From: Oryzias latipes
Taxonomy: Eukaryota > Chordata > Actinopteri > Beloniformes > Adrianichthyidae
DNA: 64,000 nt
Assembly (NCBI RefSeq): GCF_002234675.1
Contig: NC_019863.2
Coordinates: 2,470,609 to 2,534,608, forward strand
Reading direction: 5' to 3'
The notes beneath the pieces are model-generated. The model was given only the letters and a program-made list of their open reading frames with translations, was not told the DNA's origin and made no database searches. Made by a program: the position numbers and the translations under genes. The stretch's first letter is position 1. Every line of letters starts with the position of its first letter. Of this stretch, positions 10,301 to 20,713 are shown one piece after another.

Positions 10301-12292
10301 GTAATCTGCCTGGAAACAGGAAACAGGTTCTCTGTTGAGTTGATGAAACCTCAGATTTCCAGCATCTGCAGAGAACATCTAACAGCTGCACAGCCTCACC
10401 CTGATCTCCTCACACTGGAACATGAAGATGGTGGTGGGTTTTCTGTGCAGCTGCACCGACATGATGAGGAGGGAGCTGAACCCTTCAATATTCAACACGG
10501 CATTCAGCTCCAGGATGTGGCTGAGAGAAATGGACTCCAGCTCCTCCTAAAACACACACATGTGTGCATGAACCTTTATTTCATGGAGACAAAGATGTGG
10601 ATGAATCTGAAGATGCTTTGGAAAAGTTAGACTGAACGCCACAAGTATTGTTAGATGGGTTCATCCCAATATTTTATCTCTATTCCACTTGTAAGCTTCC
10701 AAAAAAACAAAAAAAAAAGTTATGATCATGATGCACAGAAAAAGGGGGAAGAGGTAGTGATAGGCAGTACAGTCAATTTTGGGGTGACTAGTGGAATCAC
10801 AAAACAGACTAAAAAAAACACAAAAAAGTGGGGCAATGTCTGAATTAATTAGTATAAATGTTTGGGCTTTTCAGCAACAGAATATTAACAGAAATACAAC
10901 CCCAAAACACAGCAACCACTCAAAAAGCAGTGAACAGCAGAGGATACCGGCCAAGAACTAAACCACAGAAGCAAATGTAAGAGGGGTTCAACAGCAGGGC
11001 TAGAAAGTCCACCAGAGAAAAGACAAAAACAGACTTCAACGAGCTTCTAGGCAGCAGGAGGAACAGATTCCACCCAGGACTTCAGCCGCCTATTCAACCT
11101 CTTTTCTTACTGGAGCCTTAAAGTCCCACTCCGATCATCTTTTGATTTTTTTAAAGGGTTTTCAATATGATTAAAATCTGTGTTGTTTTCCAGGACATAG
11201 TGTCTGCAGAGCGGCAGGAGTTCACCTCTGAGTTTCTTGGTGGGACTGTTGGCACGGTGACCCCCGCCCACTGCTCCGGATTCACAACAATTTCGATTAG
11301 AAAATAATCAGAAATGCCATTGTAAACTTAATTTTCTTCATTTGTGTCTTCTATCATCAGAAAAATGCCGGAAGAACATCTTAATAAACACCAAAAACAC
11401 AGTTTTCATTGGAGCGGGTCTTTAAATCAGCTCTGCAGGGGGTGAAAGTTGGCAGCAAAGGTAAAGTAGGACTTCTGCAGGGGCTGAAACTCACCCATAC
11501 ACACAAAACAAAGAAACTCACAAAACCAGGAATCGTAACAAACGTCCATTCATAATTCTAGTTGATTTTTTGTTTCCTGTGTCATGTGAGGGACTCGTGC
11601 CTCTGCATCACTGATGCACACATGCTGATGCACACATGCTGATGCACACATGCTGATGCACACATGCTGTATACCTTTGTTTCAATGTCACTGAGCAGCA
11701 GGTTTGCCCCCTGCACCTCCAGCATCATGTTCTGACCCCACACTCGGCCCATCTGGTCCAGCAGCTTCAGGCGCTCCACACAGTCTCTGACGTTGCTCAG
11801 GTCCTTCCCATCCAGATCACAAGTGAACAGGTGCTGCAGTAAAGACCCACAAACACACGCTGAGGATCGGGTTCTGAGTCCGGGAGCACACATACTCGTG
11901 TTCAGGGGTTGCCGTACCTCCACCCTATACTGATTTTTTTCCATCATCTTGGTTACTGCAGCTGCGTAATGCCTTCTCTGCACTGTTAGGTCAAAAAGAG
12001 AGTTTTTTTTTTTTATTGATTAATAATTGGTGTAAGAGTTAATCAGTGCAGCAGTAACTCACAGTAAATGGACTTTGCACTAGGCCTGGACAGGTTTGAA
12101 ATTTCCGATGACGTCTCATCCATCGTGGAATAACCGCTGAGGAGCAGCAGCACAGCAGAGTTCATGAAAGCGTATTGAGGTGAAGAGGCTCCATGAAAAC
12201 ATGCAGGAGAAACTCAAAAGGACCTACTTGGACCTCATGGATCCTGTGTGGCTGTTGGTGTCACAGCTGAAGGGGCTGTTGCTCCTGAACAT
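4364..12292 (-). CDS. eps8l3: EPS8-like protein 3 (PTB, SH3 and SAM-like adaptor), 18 coding exons
   Basis: EPS8 proteins link receptor tyrosine kinases and Rac signalling to actin. Coding exons in transcript order: 12292-12228, 12136-12063, 11982-11918, 11833-11675, 10546-10400, 10309-10245, 10162-10134, 8838-8708, 8538-8439, 8360-8287, 8208-8134, 7186-7041, 6963-6792, 6716-6589, 6514-6418, 6322-6218, 6141-6056, 4553-4364. Every phase matches and the total is 635 aa (human EPS8L3 is about 593). Residues about 40-190 are the PTB domain (NQYRVE, RLKLLDQMGRVWGQ, FMFQCEEIR). A conserved middle follows (ILNHILNDVEVF, YGFNLL, DPSAADFVHSLF, QLWQSLGDPW, YDGWQPP), then a Gln/Pro linker, the SH3 domain (RNSRELTVRRGE, QQ-type QWWKVRN, GYVPNN) and the C-terminal SAM-like module (VKAWLEDKGF, LGVLSGSMLLGMSREELKTV). 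The paralogue choice rests on the compact length and on AMPD2 as neighbour, as at human 1p13. ATG at 12292-12290 follows an acceptor-like TAG, so a 5'UTR exon probably lies further upstream. Exon 14 (Gln-rich) and the exon 15 donor are the least certain parts. Confidence 0.92.
5028..5230 (+). repeat. dispersed repeat, same family as 36160-36410
   Basis: The blocks ATTTTGCTCACATAAGT, GAAAGCAAATATTTAATATT and AGAAAGTTTTGTTTGCA, ending ...CTCCATAA, recur in the same order just upstream of the C6orf132-homologue gene. This copy sits in the last intron of eps8l3. The class is unknown, and I see no coding capacity. Confidence 0.6.
5395..5905 (+). mobile_element. tRNA-derived SINE interrupted by a second SINE
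   Basis: The outer element starts with a tRNA-like head at 5398 (A-box-like GTGGTAGAGTGT, B-box-like GAGTTCAAATCC) and resumes after about 5745 with its body (GGGGTCGGATTGGGGGGTTA, then GATGGGTCAAATGC and CACACACCTAGGTATG), a layout common in teleost SINEs. An inner SINE at about 5512-5744 has its own head (CTGTGGTGCAGAGGTAG) and the tail GCGCTTTGGGCGTCTTAAGAAGG. Both lie in + orientation in the last eps8l3 intron, antisense to the gene. Confidence 0.75.
7456..7667 (+). mobile_element. MITE family A, complete copy
   Basis: An element of 212 bp bounded by TAACCCTTGTGCTATCCTAG and its inverse ending GGATAGCACAAGGGTTA. The body carries GTTGGGTCATCTAGACCC, TTTTTTCTTCAATGATTTG, CATGGATTACATGAAATC and a poly-G tract. 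TA at both ends is compatible with a TA target duplication. It lies in the eps8l3 intron between exons 11 and 12. Confidence 0.88.
7810..8020 (-). mobile_element. MITE family A, complete copy, inverted
   Basis: The reverse-complement partner of the copy at 7456, about 140 bp away in the same eps8l3 intron. The two copies together form a long inverted repeat that could fold back in the primary transcript. Confidence 0.88.
9009..9972 (+). mobile_element. degenerate Tc1/mariner-like transposon
   Basis: The inverted ends are CACTGGCCACTTTTTTAGGC at the left and AGGTGTACCTAATAAAGTG at the right. The interior retains Tc1-like transposase signatures in + orientation: AEHGSNTTAYLTIVADHVHP near 9535-9595 and WPPQSPDLNPIQNLWNVMER near 9715-9770 (the DDE-region PDLNPIE-type motif). 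Frames shift several times, so it cannot encode a working transposase. It lies in the eps8l3 intron between exons 7 and 8, opposite to the gene. Confidence 0.88.
10071..10114 (+). mobile_element. MITE family A, 5' fragment
   Basis: Only the first 44 bp of the element (TAACCCTTGTGCTATCCTAG through GGGTCATCTAG) remain, ending 19 bp from the exon 7 boundary of eps8l3. Truncation at the GTCATCTAG palindrome is seen directly. Confidence 0.8.
11122..11428. mobile_element. MITE family B, short copy
   Basis: It begins AAAGTCCCACTCCGATCATC and ends with an imperfect inverse, CATTGGAGCGGGTCTTTAAA. Longer relatives occur in irf6 introns and at 46.5 kb. It lies in the eps8l3 intron between exons 4 and 5. 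Confidence 0.65.
11611..11666. repeat. 14-bp tandem repeat, four perfect units
   Basis: Four exact copies of CTGATGCACACATG, starting 8 bp inside the intron after eps8l3 exon 4 (donor GTATAC). On the transcript each unit reads CATGTGTGCATCAG. Confidence 0.95.
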
Positions 12293-12319
12293 CCTGTCCA
12301 CGGCAGCCTGCAGGCTTTC

Positions 12320-13111
12320 CTACCACGTCAAACACACACGCCATAAATGTCACATGGGTGTTCTGACTCACCTGCCAGGCATCTGGAATTAGGCTGCTAA
12401 TCATTCATCTAGGTGTGTGTTTTATCTCCTTGTTGAAGAAAAAGTCACCATAAGGAATAATGCAGTCGCTTTTAATCAGAATTTATCATTCAAAGAAATA
12501 AGTGTGTTCCTTTCTTTCATTTCATCAGGAAACAAAAGTTTATATTCTGATGTGCTGCAAAGTGCACTTTGTTTTCTAAAGACTACGATTTCAAATATTC
12601 TCACAGTACTGTAAATGATCTGCTTGGACAAGAGCTTCATAAATAAATGGAATGAACGGATAAAATAATCAATTAAACAGCACGAGCTTTGAAATTGTGA
12701 AAATTAGTCCACCTGCTTTCAGAATATTCGTACAGCATAGAGGAGCTACTGACAGTCTCAAACTGTTGACGCGTAACCACATATCATTTACAGAAAAGAA
12801 ACAATCCAAAACATTGTGAAAACTCCAATTTATTTACCTTGCAAGGTGCAGCAGCTGACTGTTTCTTCCAAGTTTTCAATGTGCCTCAGAAGAAACACAG
12901 ATCAGTTCATATTTCCCCCTGGCTCCTGGGCAGCTCGCGCCCAGACTTCCTCATGAAAGGAGAGAAGTGCAAAGTCCTGTGTCATTACGTGAAGTGATGG
13001 GGAGTATCAGGTCGTCTCGGCTCAGGGAGGGAGGAGGGAGCCCAGAAGAATTACATCCCAGCGAGGCAAAGATCAAGACGTTCAGGGAAATGCATCTGCC
13101 TTTAAAACCTG
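12320..13111 (-). promoter_or_regulatory. eps8l3: 5' flank of eps8l3 (promoter or 5'UTR-exon region, not resolved)
   Basis: No coding exon was seen. A GC-richer patch at about 12900-13060 (CTCCTGGGCAGCTCGCGCCCAG and GGGAGGGAGGAGGGAG) is the most promoter-like part. The coding exon begins after an acceptor at 12320-12321, implying an upstream non-coding exon in this interval, but I could not place it. Confidence 0.3.
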
Positions 13112-13221
13112 TAACCCTTGTGCTATCCTAGGCACTTTAACATTGGGAGTTGGGTCATCTAGACCCACTAGACAGTGCTCTGAACCTTTTTTCTTCAATG
13201 ATTTGTGATCTTCACTGGTGT
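13112..13221 (+). mobile_element. MITE family A, 5' half
   Basis: Identical in order to the complete copy at 7456 as far as GATCTTCACTGGTG, then truncated. Confidence 0.85.
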
Positions 13222-13474
13222 AAAACATTATAAATGAGTCTTTTCCAAGACAAAAACCTGAATGTCTCAGGTCTGGTTTGGCCTCATATTTGTCAGGGTT
13301 GTGTTGTTTCGTGGAAAGCCATGTTTGTAAAAGACTTTTGTTAAAATATATTTACCCCTTTTCTCTCCTAATTTATAACCAGTATTGAACAAAAATCTCT
13401 AATATTTTTGCTTCCAAAGTGGTTTGATGCACATCTGCAACAATAGGCATGAAGGGGTCAACACATTTTGTTGA

Positions 13475-13727
13475 ATCAGTTTTTGATTGGCACAGGTGGT
13501 CTGCAGAGACTTTTCTGCCTGTGCCCCTCCTGACGTAAACCAGTATTGTATCCGGGCTGGGGACCGGCACAGGGAGACCCAGACCCGGACCCCTTTGCAG
13601 CTACATAGTTAGGCCGTGGCGTGAAGCGTCTTGACCCACACTGGATGAAGCTCACCACACCTCCTGGGAATCGAACCCTGGTTTCCCATGCGCCAACTGG
13701 GCCATCCAGCTGCTCGGGTTCATACAT
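13475..13727 (-). mobile_element. tRNA-derived SINE
   Basis: Read on the - strand it starts CCCGAGCAGCTGGATGGCCC, has an A-box-like TGGCCCAGTTGGCGCATGG and the B-box GGTTCGATTCCC, followed by a non-tRNA body. A related copy is at 28090-28285. It is not a tRNA gene, since no cloverleaf closes and the body continues. Confidence 0.7.
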
Positions 13728-13734
13728 TTTGTTT

Positions 13735-13926
13735 TATCCCTAGTGCTATCTTAGATGACCCCCCCCTTCCATTGAGGTGTTCTCCCTACCATGACAAAGG
13801 TCGATAAAGGTGGAAAGATTTCATGTAATCCATGGACACCAGTGAAGATCACAAATCATTGAAGAAAAAAGGTTCAGAGCACTGTCTAGTGGGTCTAGAT
13901 GACCCAACTCCCAATGGTAAAGTGGT
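13735..13926 (-). mobile_element. MITE family A, decayed inverted copy
   Basis: The body runs from GTGCTATCTTAGATGACC to ACTCCCAATGGTAAAGTG in inverted orientation. One terminal repeat is mutated and the other is missing. Confidence 0.8.
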
Positions 13927-14672
13927 TAAATATATTTCTGGTGTATCATAAGATTCATAACCCCTGTTGTAAAAGTAAAATATGTCCAACACAAAAGGCT
14001 TTCAGCTCTCATCTGTTTGTTTAGCTGTCGGACAGGACAAGTTAAAAAAATGCTAGATTTTAGTAAAACTTGAACAGCAACTAGACACTGCTGTGCAGCA
14101 GAAGATAAAAACAAATGCTTTTAACTTATTCTAACAACAAACCACACTGAAAGTAGTTTAACCCTTTCACCGTCAGTTTATTCAGTTATCTGACATGTTC
14201 AAAATCTAAACATAACAGACAAAACGTCACTAAAAAATCAAATATTTATTCAGATTGTTAGCATTTTTATCCAGCATGTGGCCCTAGAGCCTCAGGTTGC
14301 AGATTCCTGTGCTAAGCAAACAATTCAACTGAACACTAACCCCACTGACTTCCTATCATGAACACCTTAAGCCCCCCCCCCCCCCCCTCTTTTTTTCTTG
14401 CATTCCAGGTTTTTAATTAAAAGACCCAGAGGAATTCAAATGGCTTGGATCCAAGGTCAGCTGTGCTGAGCAGACAGATTTGAAGGTACTAAAAGATTAC
14501 TAAGTCCCCAACTCCTTTTTTACAGAAAAAGATGCATTAATAAAAGTTAATAGGAGAAAAAAAACTTTGTTTTTAAAAAATAATGGGAATAAACAAAGAA
14601 AATGTTTAATACCAACAGATGTCTTTCAATCCTGTCATTTGTAACCATAAAAACCAAAGTTATGTAATCCTT
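13927..14672. other. intergenic, eps8l3 upstream / irf6 downstream
   Basis: AT-rich with a poly-C tract at about 14371-14387. I see no gene. Confidence 0.6.
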
Positions 14673-14678
14673 TTTATT
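14673..14678 (-). terminator. irf6: poly(A) signal, irf6
   Basis: TTTATT on + reads AATAAA on -, about 617 bp downstream of the irf6 stop. The interval 14679-15294 is therefore the likely 3'UTR. Confidence 0.55.
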
Positions 14679-15294
14679 GATAAAATAAACATGCAGTTAC
14701 AGAGCATATATACAGGTCATAAAACACAGTACAGCACCCAAAGTGCAGCAGAATAAAAACAGAGCTGTGAAGCTGACGGCTGTCAGGATACAGCACGAAA
14801 AATATCCTACAGTGTAAATGGAAAGATAAAATGGGAGAAGAGAAGCCCATAACAGTCCAGGATGAATTCTGCCAAAGCCCTTTAGAGGTCCAGAAACCCC
14901 TAACGCACACAGGTCCAGCTTGGACCGCTGGACTCTTAGGAAATGTGAGTTCTTTCAGGAAAAACACAAACAGGCTTCAGAACCTCTTTCTGGACTGAAT
15001 GGTCAGACGATCAGCGGTCCGATGTGACTAAATAAGACACGGGGCAACATCTGTAACTTATTAACCATGAATGTTCCCTCACAGGAACAGGACTTTGGCC
15101 CATTCAAACACCACATGGGTGTTTGATGCATCATGCAGACTTCAAGGCTTAACTACGAGGAAACATTTTCACAGCAAAGGTTTAACAGAGACAGAGGCTA
15201 CAGTACACTATGCATGCATGTAGGTTTGATTACATGTCAAGTACTTCTTTCCTAACAGAAGCAGAGTGAGAAAACACATGCGCAGAAGGCCACC

Positions 15295-18200
15295 TCACTG
15301 ATTGTGCAGGGCTTGGACAATGTTCATGCCGGGGCCAGGAGGCAAAGCCCAGCCCTCCTGACCCTGGTGTGTCTGCAGCAAGCAGTACAGCTGCTTGAGG
15401 TGGGTCACGATGTTGTCTTTGATGTCTGGGATGGAAATCTGCAAGCGAACGCTGCCGCTGTCGAAGGATCGGGTGTTATCGTTGGAAAACATCTCACTTA
15501 TCATCCGGGCCACCACCGGAATGACCTGTGAGGAGAGAAAGGGTTACCATGGAAACGCAGATGGTAAAGTAAGCTGTCTTTGGTTTCGCTGAAGCGGATC
15601 TTTTTGTTAAACCTCCACATTTATCTGGTTTCAGCATCGAAGACGATAAATAAACTTTTTTCTGCCCAAATGGGGAAACTTGGGGACACGACTACTTCGT
15701 GACTATGAGCCATTCGGATGGATGAGATCCATGAAGATCAGGGGTGGGGAACTCCAGGGTTCGAGGGCCGGTGTGTTTGTATGTTTCAAGATCACTCTGC
15801 TATACCTCATTATAAGTTAAACAAAACATAATTCCAGAGGTAAAGTGCACCTATGAGCTCTTGGTTTCGCTTAGATGATGAAGCAAACGTTTCTTTCAAA
15901 GAAACAGAGTAAGTAGTTCACTTCCTACTTCTTAGATACTCGTCTATCATTTTCTTCTGCTTTGGTCCAGTTTTCAAAACGATCCAATCCACCAAACAGC
16001 TTAAAGGAAACTATAAAATCACTCAGGTCTTTTCTACTGTCTTGCTGCTGTGATCAACTGTGGAATAAGGTATGTCAACAGAAATATTATGGTATTAATA
16101 AGAAGCTTGTTGCAAAAAATGTTTTGGATCGCTCAGAAAAGTGTTCCTTCTGTTTTTTGGGGAGTTAAATTAGAGCACTCTGGACCTGATATAGATACAT
16201 ATACATATTTTCTTAATTGTTTGAGTAAAATCCCGTTCTATGGACTAAAGTTAAAGGTTGGAAGTCTGTTGTAGTGAAAAACATCATAAAGCCACTATGT
16301 TGTATTTTGATCTTTAACTGAGCCACATTGTCACAAACTTCATAGAAAACACCTCAGAATGAGGATTTTCACAACAATTATTATTCTAGATTTAAAAATA
16401 GATTAATTGCAGGTCACAAACATTTATTTGCACATAAAAAATGACTGCATCACAGCACTATTTCAGCCAATGAAAACATGTCAGAGCTGGGAATGTTGGA
16501 AAACAAGCAGGAATGCAGTCTGGTATAGAGGATGTTTGCTTGGTGTCAAAGAGCTCACTGCTTCTCACCTGGACCATGATGAGCTTCCTCTCTCTGGGTC
16601 TTCCATCAGGCCACTCCTCCCCAAAACACAGACTGATTTCAAACTGGGGAGGTCTTGGTGTCTGGCCGCGTTGGTGAGCGATGACATCTGAATGTGGGGA
16701 AAACATTGATTTGTTTTTTAAGCTACAGCTAGAGCTCCTTTGTTTCTCTTCTAAAGGGCTACATATGCAGTCCTCAGTGTTTGTCAGAAAGTAAATGCTT
16801 ATTTTTAAAACATGAATCTAAAAACTGCATTGCATCAGAATCTGTGTCCAACTTTGCTTTGTGGCCTTGAAGAAAAAAAGGTATTTATGGTGAAATAAAA
16901 CAAACGTACCGCTAAGGAAAGACTCCAGACAGAAGAGTTTGATCTTCCTCTGCCGCTCTATAAGATTCGGTGCTGCTGGGTTTGGAGCGCACGGGCCGGA
17001 CCAGTACACCTTACACTGGCAGAGGCGGATTGCATAAATGTCATGTCCGCTGACCTCAAGAATGAGGCCTCGGTCCATCACATCCAGCAGGCGGTGAGTG
17101 AAGACCCTCTGCTTGTCATTGGTGATGTGTTCTGGGGACGGGAAGCGCAGCTGCTCCAGGTTCACCGGCCCGAACAGCTCCTCCTGGTTGACCATGGGTC
17201 CCAGGTCCCCATAAAACAGCCTGCAGCCCTGCTGGTTGCTGACAGTTATGGTGGGACACATCTCCTTCCCTCTGTACAGAAACTGCACCTCCAGGTCCGT
17301 CACTGGGTCAGACATGGAGAGGAAATGACAACACTGGGACAGCGCACAGATCTGAAACACTGTCTGCATTCGGTCACAAAAGATTAACAAACATCAACGG
17401 CAACGTAGTGCAGACCGATAGGAAAATCATAGGTTCGGTTCCTGCGTTGCCTGCCCATGTGTCCTCACATTGCCTCTGGTGGTTATTGGGTGGCGCCAGT
17501 GTTTGGCAGCAGAGCCGCCTCCAATGTGTGAATGTGTGTGTTATGGGTGAATGGGAATGTTACTATAAAACGCCTTCAAGGAAGGTAGAAAAGCGCTAAA
17601 CAAGTTTACTCCATTTACTAAAAAACAAGATGAGAGCTTTTTGTCCTACTTTAGGAGAGAAAAGGGAACCCCACCAACATGAAGTGTCTTTTGACGTTCC
17701 TTCACTGGAGCTTGTTGAAAGCATCCTTCCATCTCTGTGGAGTTTTGAGCTGTTAGGTCCTGATTGGTAGTTTTTCTGTGTCTGCAGGACTTCTTTAAAG
17801 ACCTGCTCCAATGAAAGTGGTGTTTTTAACATGTTCTTGTAGCATGTTTTTTTCTGATGATGGCGGACGTACATAAAGAAAATTCAGCTTTAAACTGCAT
17901 TTAAATTGCATTTCTTTATTCAAATCGTTGTGAATCAGGAGCAGACGAAAAAATGCTGTTTGAAAAAGAGCTTATTTGTGACGTACAAAAGACGCTGCGT
18001 AGGCCACAATCTGCCTGCTCTGAGCTCTTAGCGATGGGAAAGGGCGGTGGGCTTGCTCCACCCAAATGATCCTACCCAAGAGGTGAATTCCTAATAAACT
18101 ACTGGCGCTCTGCAGAAACTATGTTTTAGAAACCAACACAGATTGTTTGATTTTGGCTAAAAACATCATAATCCTAATTAAAAAGACCACTGGGAACCCA

Positions 18201-20713
18201 TTTACGATAGGTCAAAAGACGACTGGAGTGGGACTTAAAGACACCAGATTAAAACACTTACTTGGGAGAGAACTGATCCACATTTCTGGAGAAGCAAAAA
18301 ATGAATCAGACAGAGGAGCCGGTTGCAGAATTGGATCAGGAAGAGGAGCGGGAGGCAGGTCAGCCATGGGTGTGGGCTGCATCTCCACATCCGGAGGCTC
18401 GATTTTGATGGGCTCCTCTTTGGGCCAGGCCTCATTAGAGGGAGGACAGCTGGCTGGGGGCATGGATGACTCTGAACCCATTGGGGACCACAGAATGAGT
18501 GGTGAAGGACTGGTGCCTGAATGGAGGGGAATCATGTACACACAATGATAATAAAAAAGTTGAATAATTATTCTTTGTTTCACAACTACAACTGACAGAC
18601 TACAGCTACAGCCTCTCACCGTTGGACGGGTACGGAGGAAGAGACTCTGGTGTGTTTGGAACATCATCTTCAATTCCATCATCTTCTGTTGGTGTCCAAG
18701 GTCCAGTATCTGAGGAACATTAATAAACAAACAGAGGTTCATATTACAAAACAATCAAATCGATAAAACGTGCATTGTGCTCTGCTATGGATGGACGCCC
18801 GACAGTGGCTAGGATAGGCTCCAGCGACCTTAGAAGGGATAAGTGGGTTTGGAAAACGGACAGATGTGCATTCCTAATCGTTCACCTTGGTTACTGGAAG
18901 GCTGTGGAATGTCGCACACGTCATATATCTTCAGCGGGTTCATGGGGACCTCTTTGGTGCCGTCGTAAACGAGGTTGAATTCTCGGCTTTTATTCAAGGC
19001 ACATCGAAGCTGGGCTTTCCACTTTGCAGGGTCGGGTTCATCCACGCCTTCCTGGAACTTCCCGGTCTCCACGGCCCACGCCTGCAGGAGAAGTCAGACG
19101 CAGACAGGAGGATCAGTTACATCTGTGGTACGCAAGGTTTTCTCCAAAAACCCCTTTGTCCAACACTTTCACAAACACGTGACGTTCAGAGATTAACAAC
19201 GTGTCTGACATTTTGTGAGCTTTCATTTGCATTATCACTTGTTTTTTTTCCTTTAAACTGCCATGATGAGCAAATATCTTCTTGTGATTAAAAAAAGTTC
19301 ATATCAGTTCATTTTACTGTAAGTTAATAATAATAATTTAAAAAATACATGTAAGAAACGTCTCATTTAGAGAAGATGTCTAGAATTTATTGATAAATCA
19401 ATATCCTGGAGTCATTAAATGTAAAATGAATAAAATATATATTTATGTCAGTGTCTAGTAAGTAATATTCTGTTATAGATCTTTGTCATTTTGCAATTTA
19501 AGGTCCACTCCAATACAAATGGTGTTTTTAACATGTTCTTGTAGCATGAAGGACATTTTTAAAGAAAATTTAGCTTTAAACTGCTTTTTAATTGCATTTC
19601 TTTATTCAAATGGGTGCGAATCAGGAACAGACGAACAAAAATCCTGTTGGAAAAAGCCTGTAGATGTGACATAGAAGCTACTATGGCAAGCCACAAGCTC
19701 CATGCTCTGCTCCATTCTGATGCATCCACTTGCAGACAAATAGATCCGTGAACGTCTTTGTTTTCCTCGTCTGAGCTGGAAGCTGGAACCAAACTGTACG
19801 GCTGGTTAGCTCTGAAATTGTTGCCATTTTTGTTCAATGCTTTAACCGCTAATGTAAAGTTGTGGTGTGAGAAGCCAGACTGAGATGGTTTGGACATGTT
19901 CAGAGGAGGGATAGTGGATATATTGGTAGAAGGATGTTGGAGATGGAGCTGCCTGGCCGGAGGGCAAGAGGACGGCCAAAGAGGAGATATATGGATGTCT
20001 TAACAGAGGACATGAAGTTGGCTAACGTTAGGGTAGAAGATGTTCATGATAGAGTGAGGTGGAAAAGGATGATTCGCTGTGGCGACCCCTGATGGGAAAA
20101 GCCGAAAGAGAAAGAAGAAGTAAAGTTGTGGTGTGAGGGACAGTGAGCTAGCAGGAGATCATGTAAAGAGATGGATGTCAGGAAGTAGGGGCAGGCTTAC
20201 TCTGGGCCCCACAACCCAGAGGCATTTTTCTGATGAACTCCTGCTGCTCTGCAGAAACTATGACCTAGAAAAGGACTTTTTTCCCCTCTAAAAACTGCAT
20301 AATCATCATTAAAAGACCACTGGGAACACTTTGAAAACAGATCAAAATGGGATGATTGGAGTGGGACTTCAAATACTTTTCTAAAAAGTAACGCACTAAT
20401 GCGTGGATACATTTTTAGTATAATACATAATAAATTAAAATATAACCTTATAATAATATAACACTGACCCCTCGGATTAAAAATAGGTGTTTACTCAAAC
20501 ATTTCCAGGTGATAAAGCCTAAAACAGTTGAGTGTTTACTTTAAATATGGTGTCCTCGTCCTCATGCTGCGGTGTGTGGCGCGTGGCGTGTTTCCATGGG
20601 ATCTTGAAGCGCATGGCCTCACGGTCGATCCACTCCAGACCCGGGTACCTTCCACTGTTCACCTGAGCGACCAGCCAGGGCTTTAGGCGCACGCGGCGAG
20701 GGGTCACTGACAT
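15295..20713 (-). CDS. irf6: interferon regulatory factor 6, seven coding exons
   Basis: IRF6 is a DNA-binding transcription factor needed for epidermal and oral epithelial differentiation. Coding exons in transcript order: 20713-20540, 19081-18886, 18709-18620, 18516-18262, 17302-16910, 16687-16569, 15525-15295. Phases match and give 485 aa (human 467). Residues 1-120 are the IRF winged-helix domain with the tryptophan pattern [36 protein letters not shown]. The recognition-helix stretch [11 protein letters not shown] keeps Arg84. A variable Pro-rich linker (about 125-240) ends in [10 protein letters not shown]. The IAD then follows: [67 protein letters not shown]-like CFGEEWPDG and [20 protein letters not shown] and PEMWISSLP favour IRF6 over its sister IRF5. 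The ATG lies 3 bp after a good acceptor (CTGTCACTCAG), so a 5'UTR exon lies upstream. Confidence 0.93.
15739..15800. repeat. short transposon-end fragment
   Basis: CAGGGGTGGGGAACTCCAGG followed by GTTCGAGGGCCGGTGT resembles the terminus of a common fish DNA-transposon family. No partner end is seen nearby. It lies in irf6 intron 6. Confidence 0.4.
17397..17618 (+). mobile_element. tRNA-derived SINE
   Basis: The degraded head (GGCAACGTAGTGCAGACCGATAG, B-box-like GGTTCGGTTCC) and the tail AAGGAAGGTAGAAAAGCGCTAAACAAGTTTACTCCATTTAC match the family found inverted at 22752-23014. It lies in irf6 intron 4, antisense to the gene. Confidence 0.75.
17792..18241. mobile_element. MITE family B copy in irf6 intron 4
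   Basis: It shares with 19498-20372 the order TGGTGTTTTTAACATGTTCTTGTAGCATG, TTGCATTTCTTTATTCAAAT, GAATCAGGAGCAGACGAA, CTCTGCAGAAACTATG, AAAGACCACTGGGAAC and the end GACTGGAGTGGGACTT. The right end stops about 20 bp from the exon 4 boundary of irf6. Confidence 0.75.
19498..20372. mobile_element. MITE family B copy, split by a LINE insertion
   Basis: The left part is 19498-19871 (starts AAGGTCCACTCCAATACAAA). The right part is 20120-20372 (ends GATTGGAGTGGGACTT). The two are separated by a LINE 3' end with a perfect target-site duplication. It lies in irf6 intron 1. Confidence 0.8.
19872..20119 (+). mobile_element. 5'-truncated non-LTR retrotransposon (3' end of RT ORF), RTE-like
   Basis: An open frame from about 19878 to the TGA at about 20091 reads [20 protein letters not shown], then [15 protein letters not shown] and a [13 protein letters not shown]-terminus. 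This is the conserved tail of RTE/craniofacial-development-protein-2-like LINE ORFs. It is followed by a short UTR ending AAAGAGAAAGAAGAA. Direct repeats GTAAAGTTGTGGTGTGAG (19854-19871 and 20120-20137) flank it as an 18-bp target-site duplication. Confidence 0.85.

Noticed and set aside
15295-20713. Assignment of the IRF gene to IRF5
   Set aside because: IRF5 and IRF6 are sisters, but [27 protein letters not shown] and the [11 protein letters not shown] tail match IRF6 more closely from memory. A tree would be decisive.
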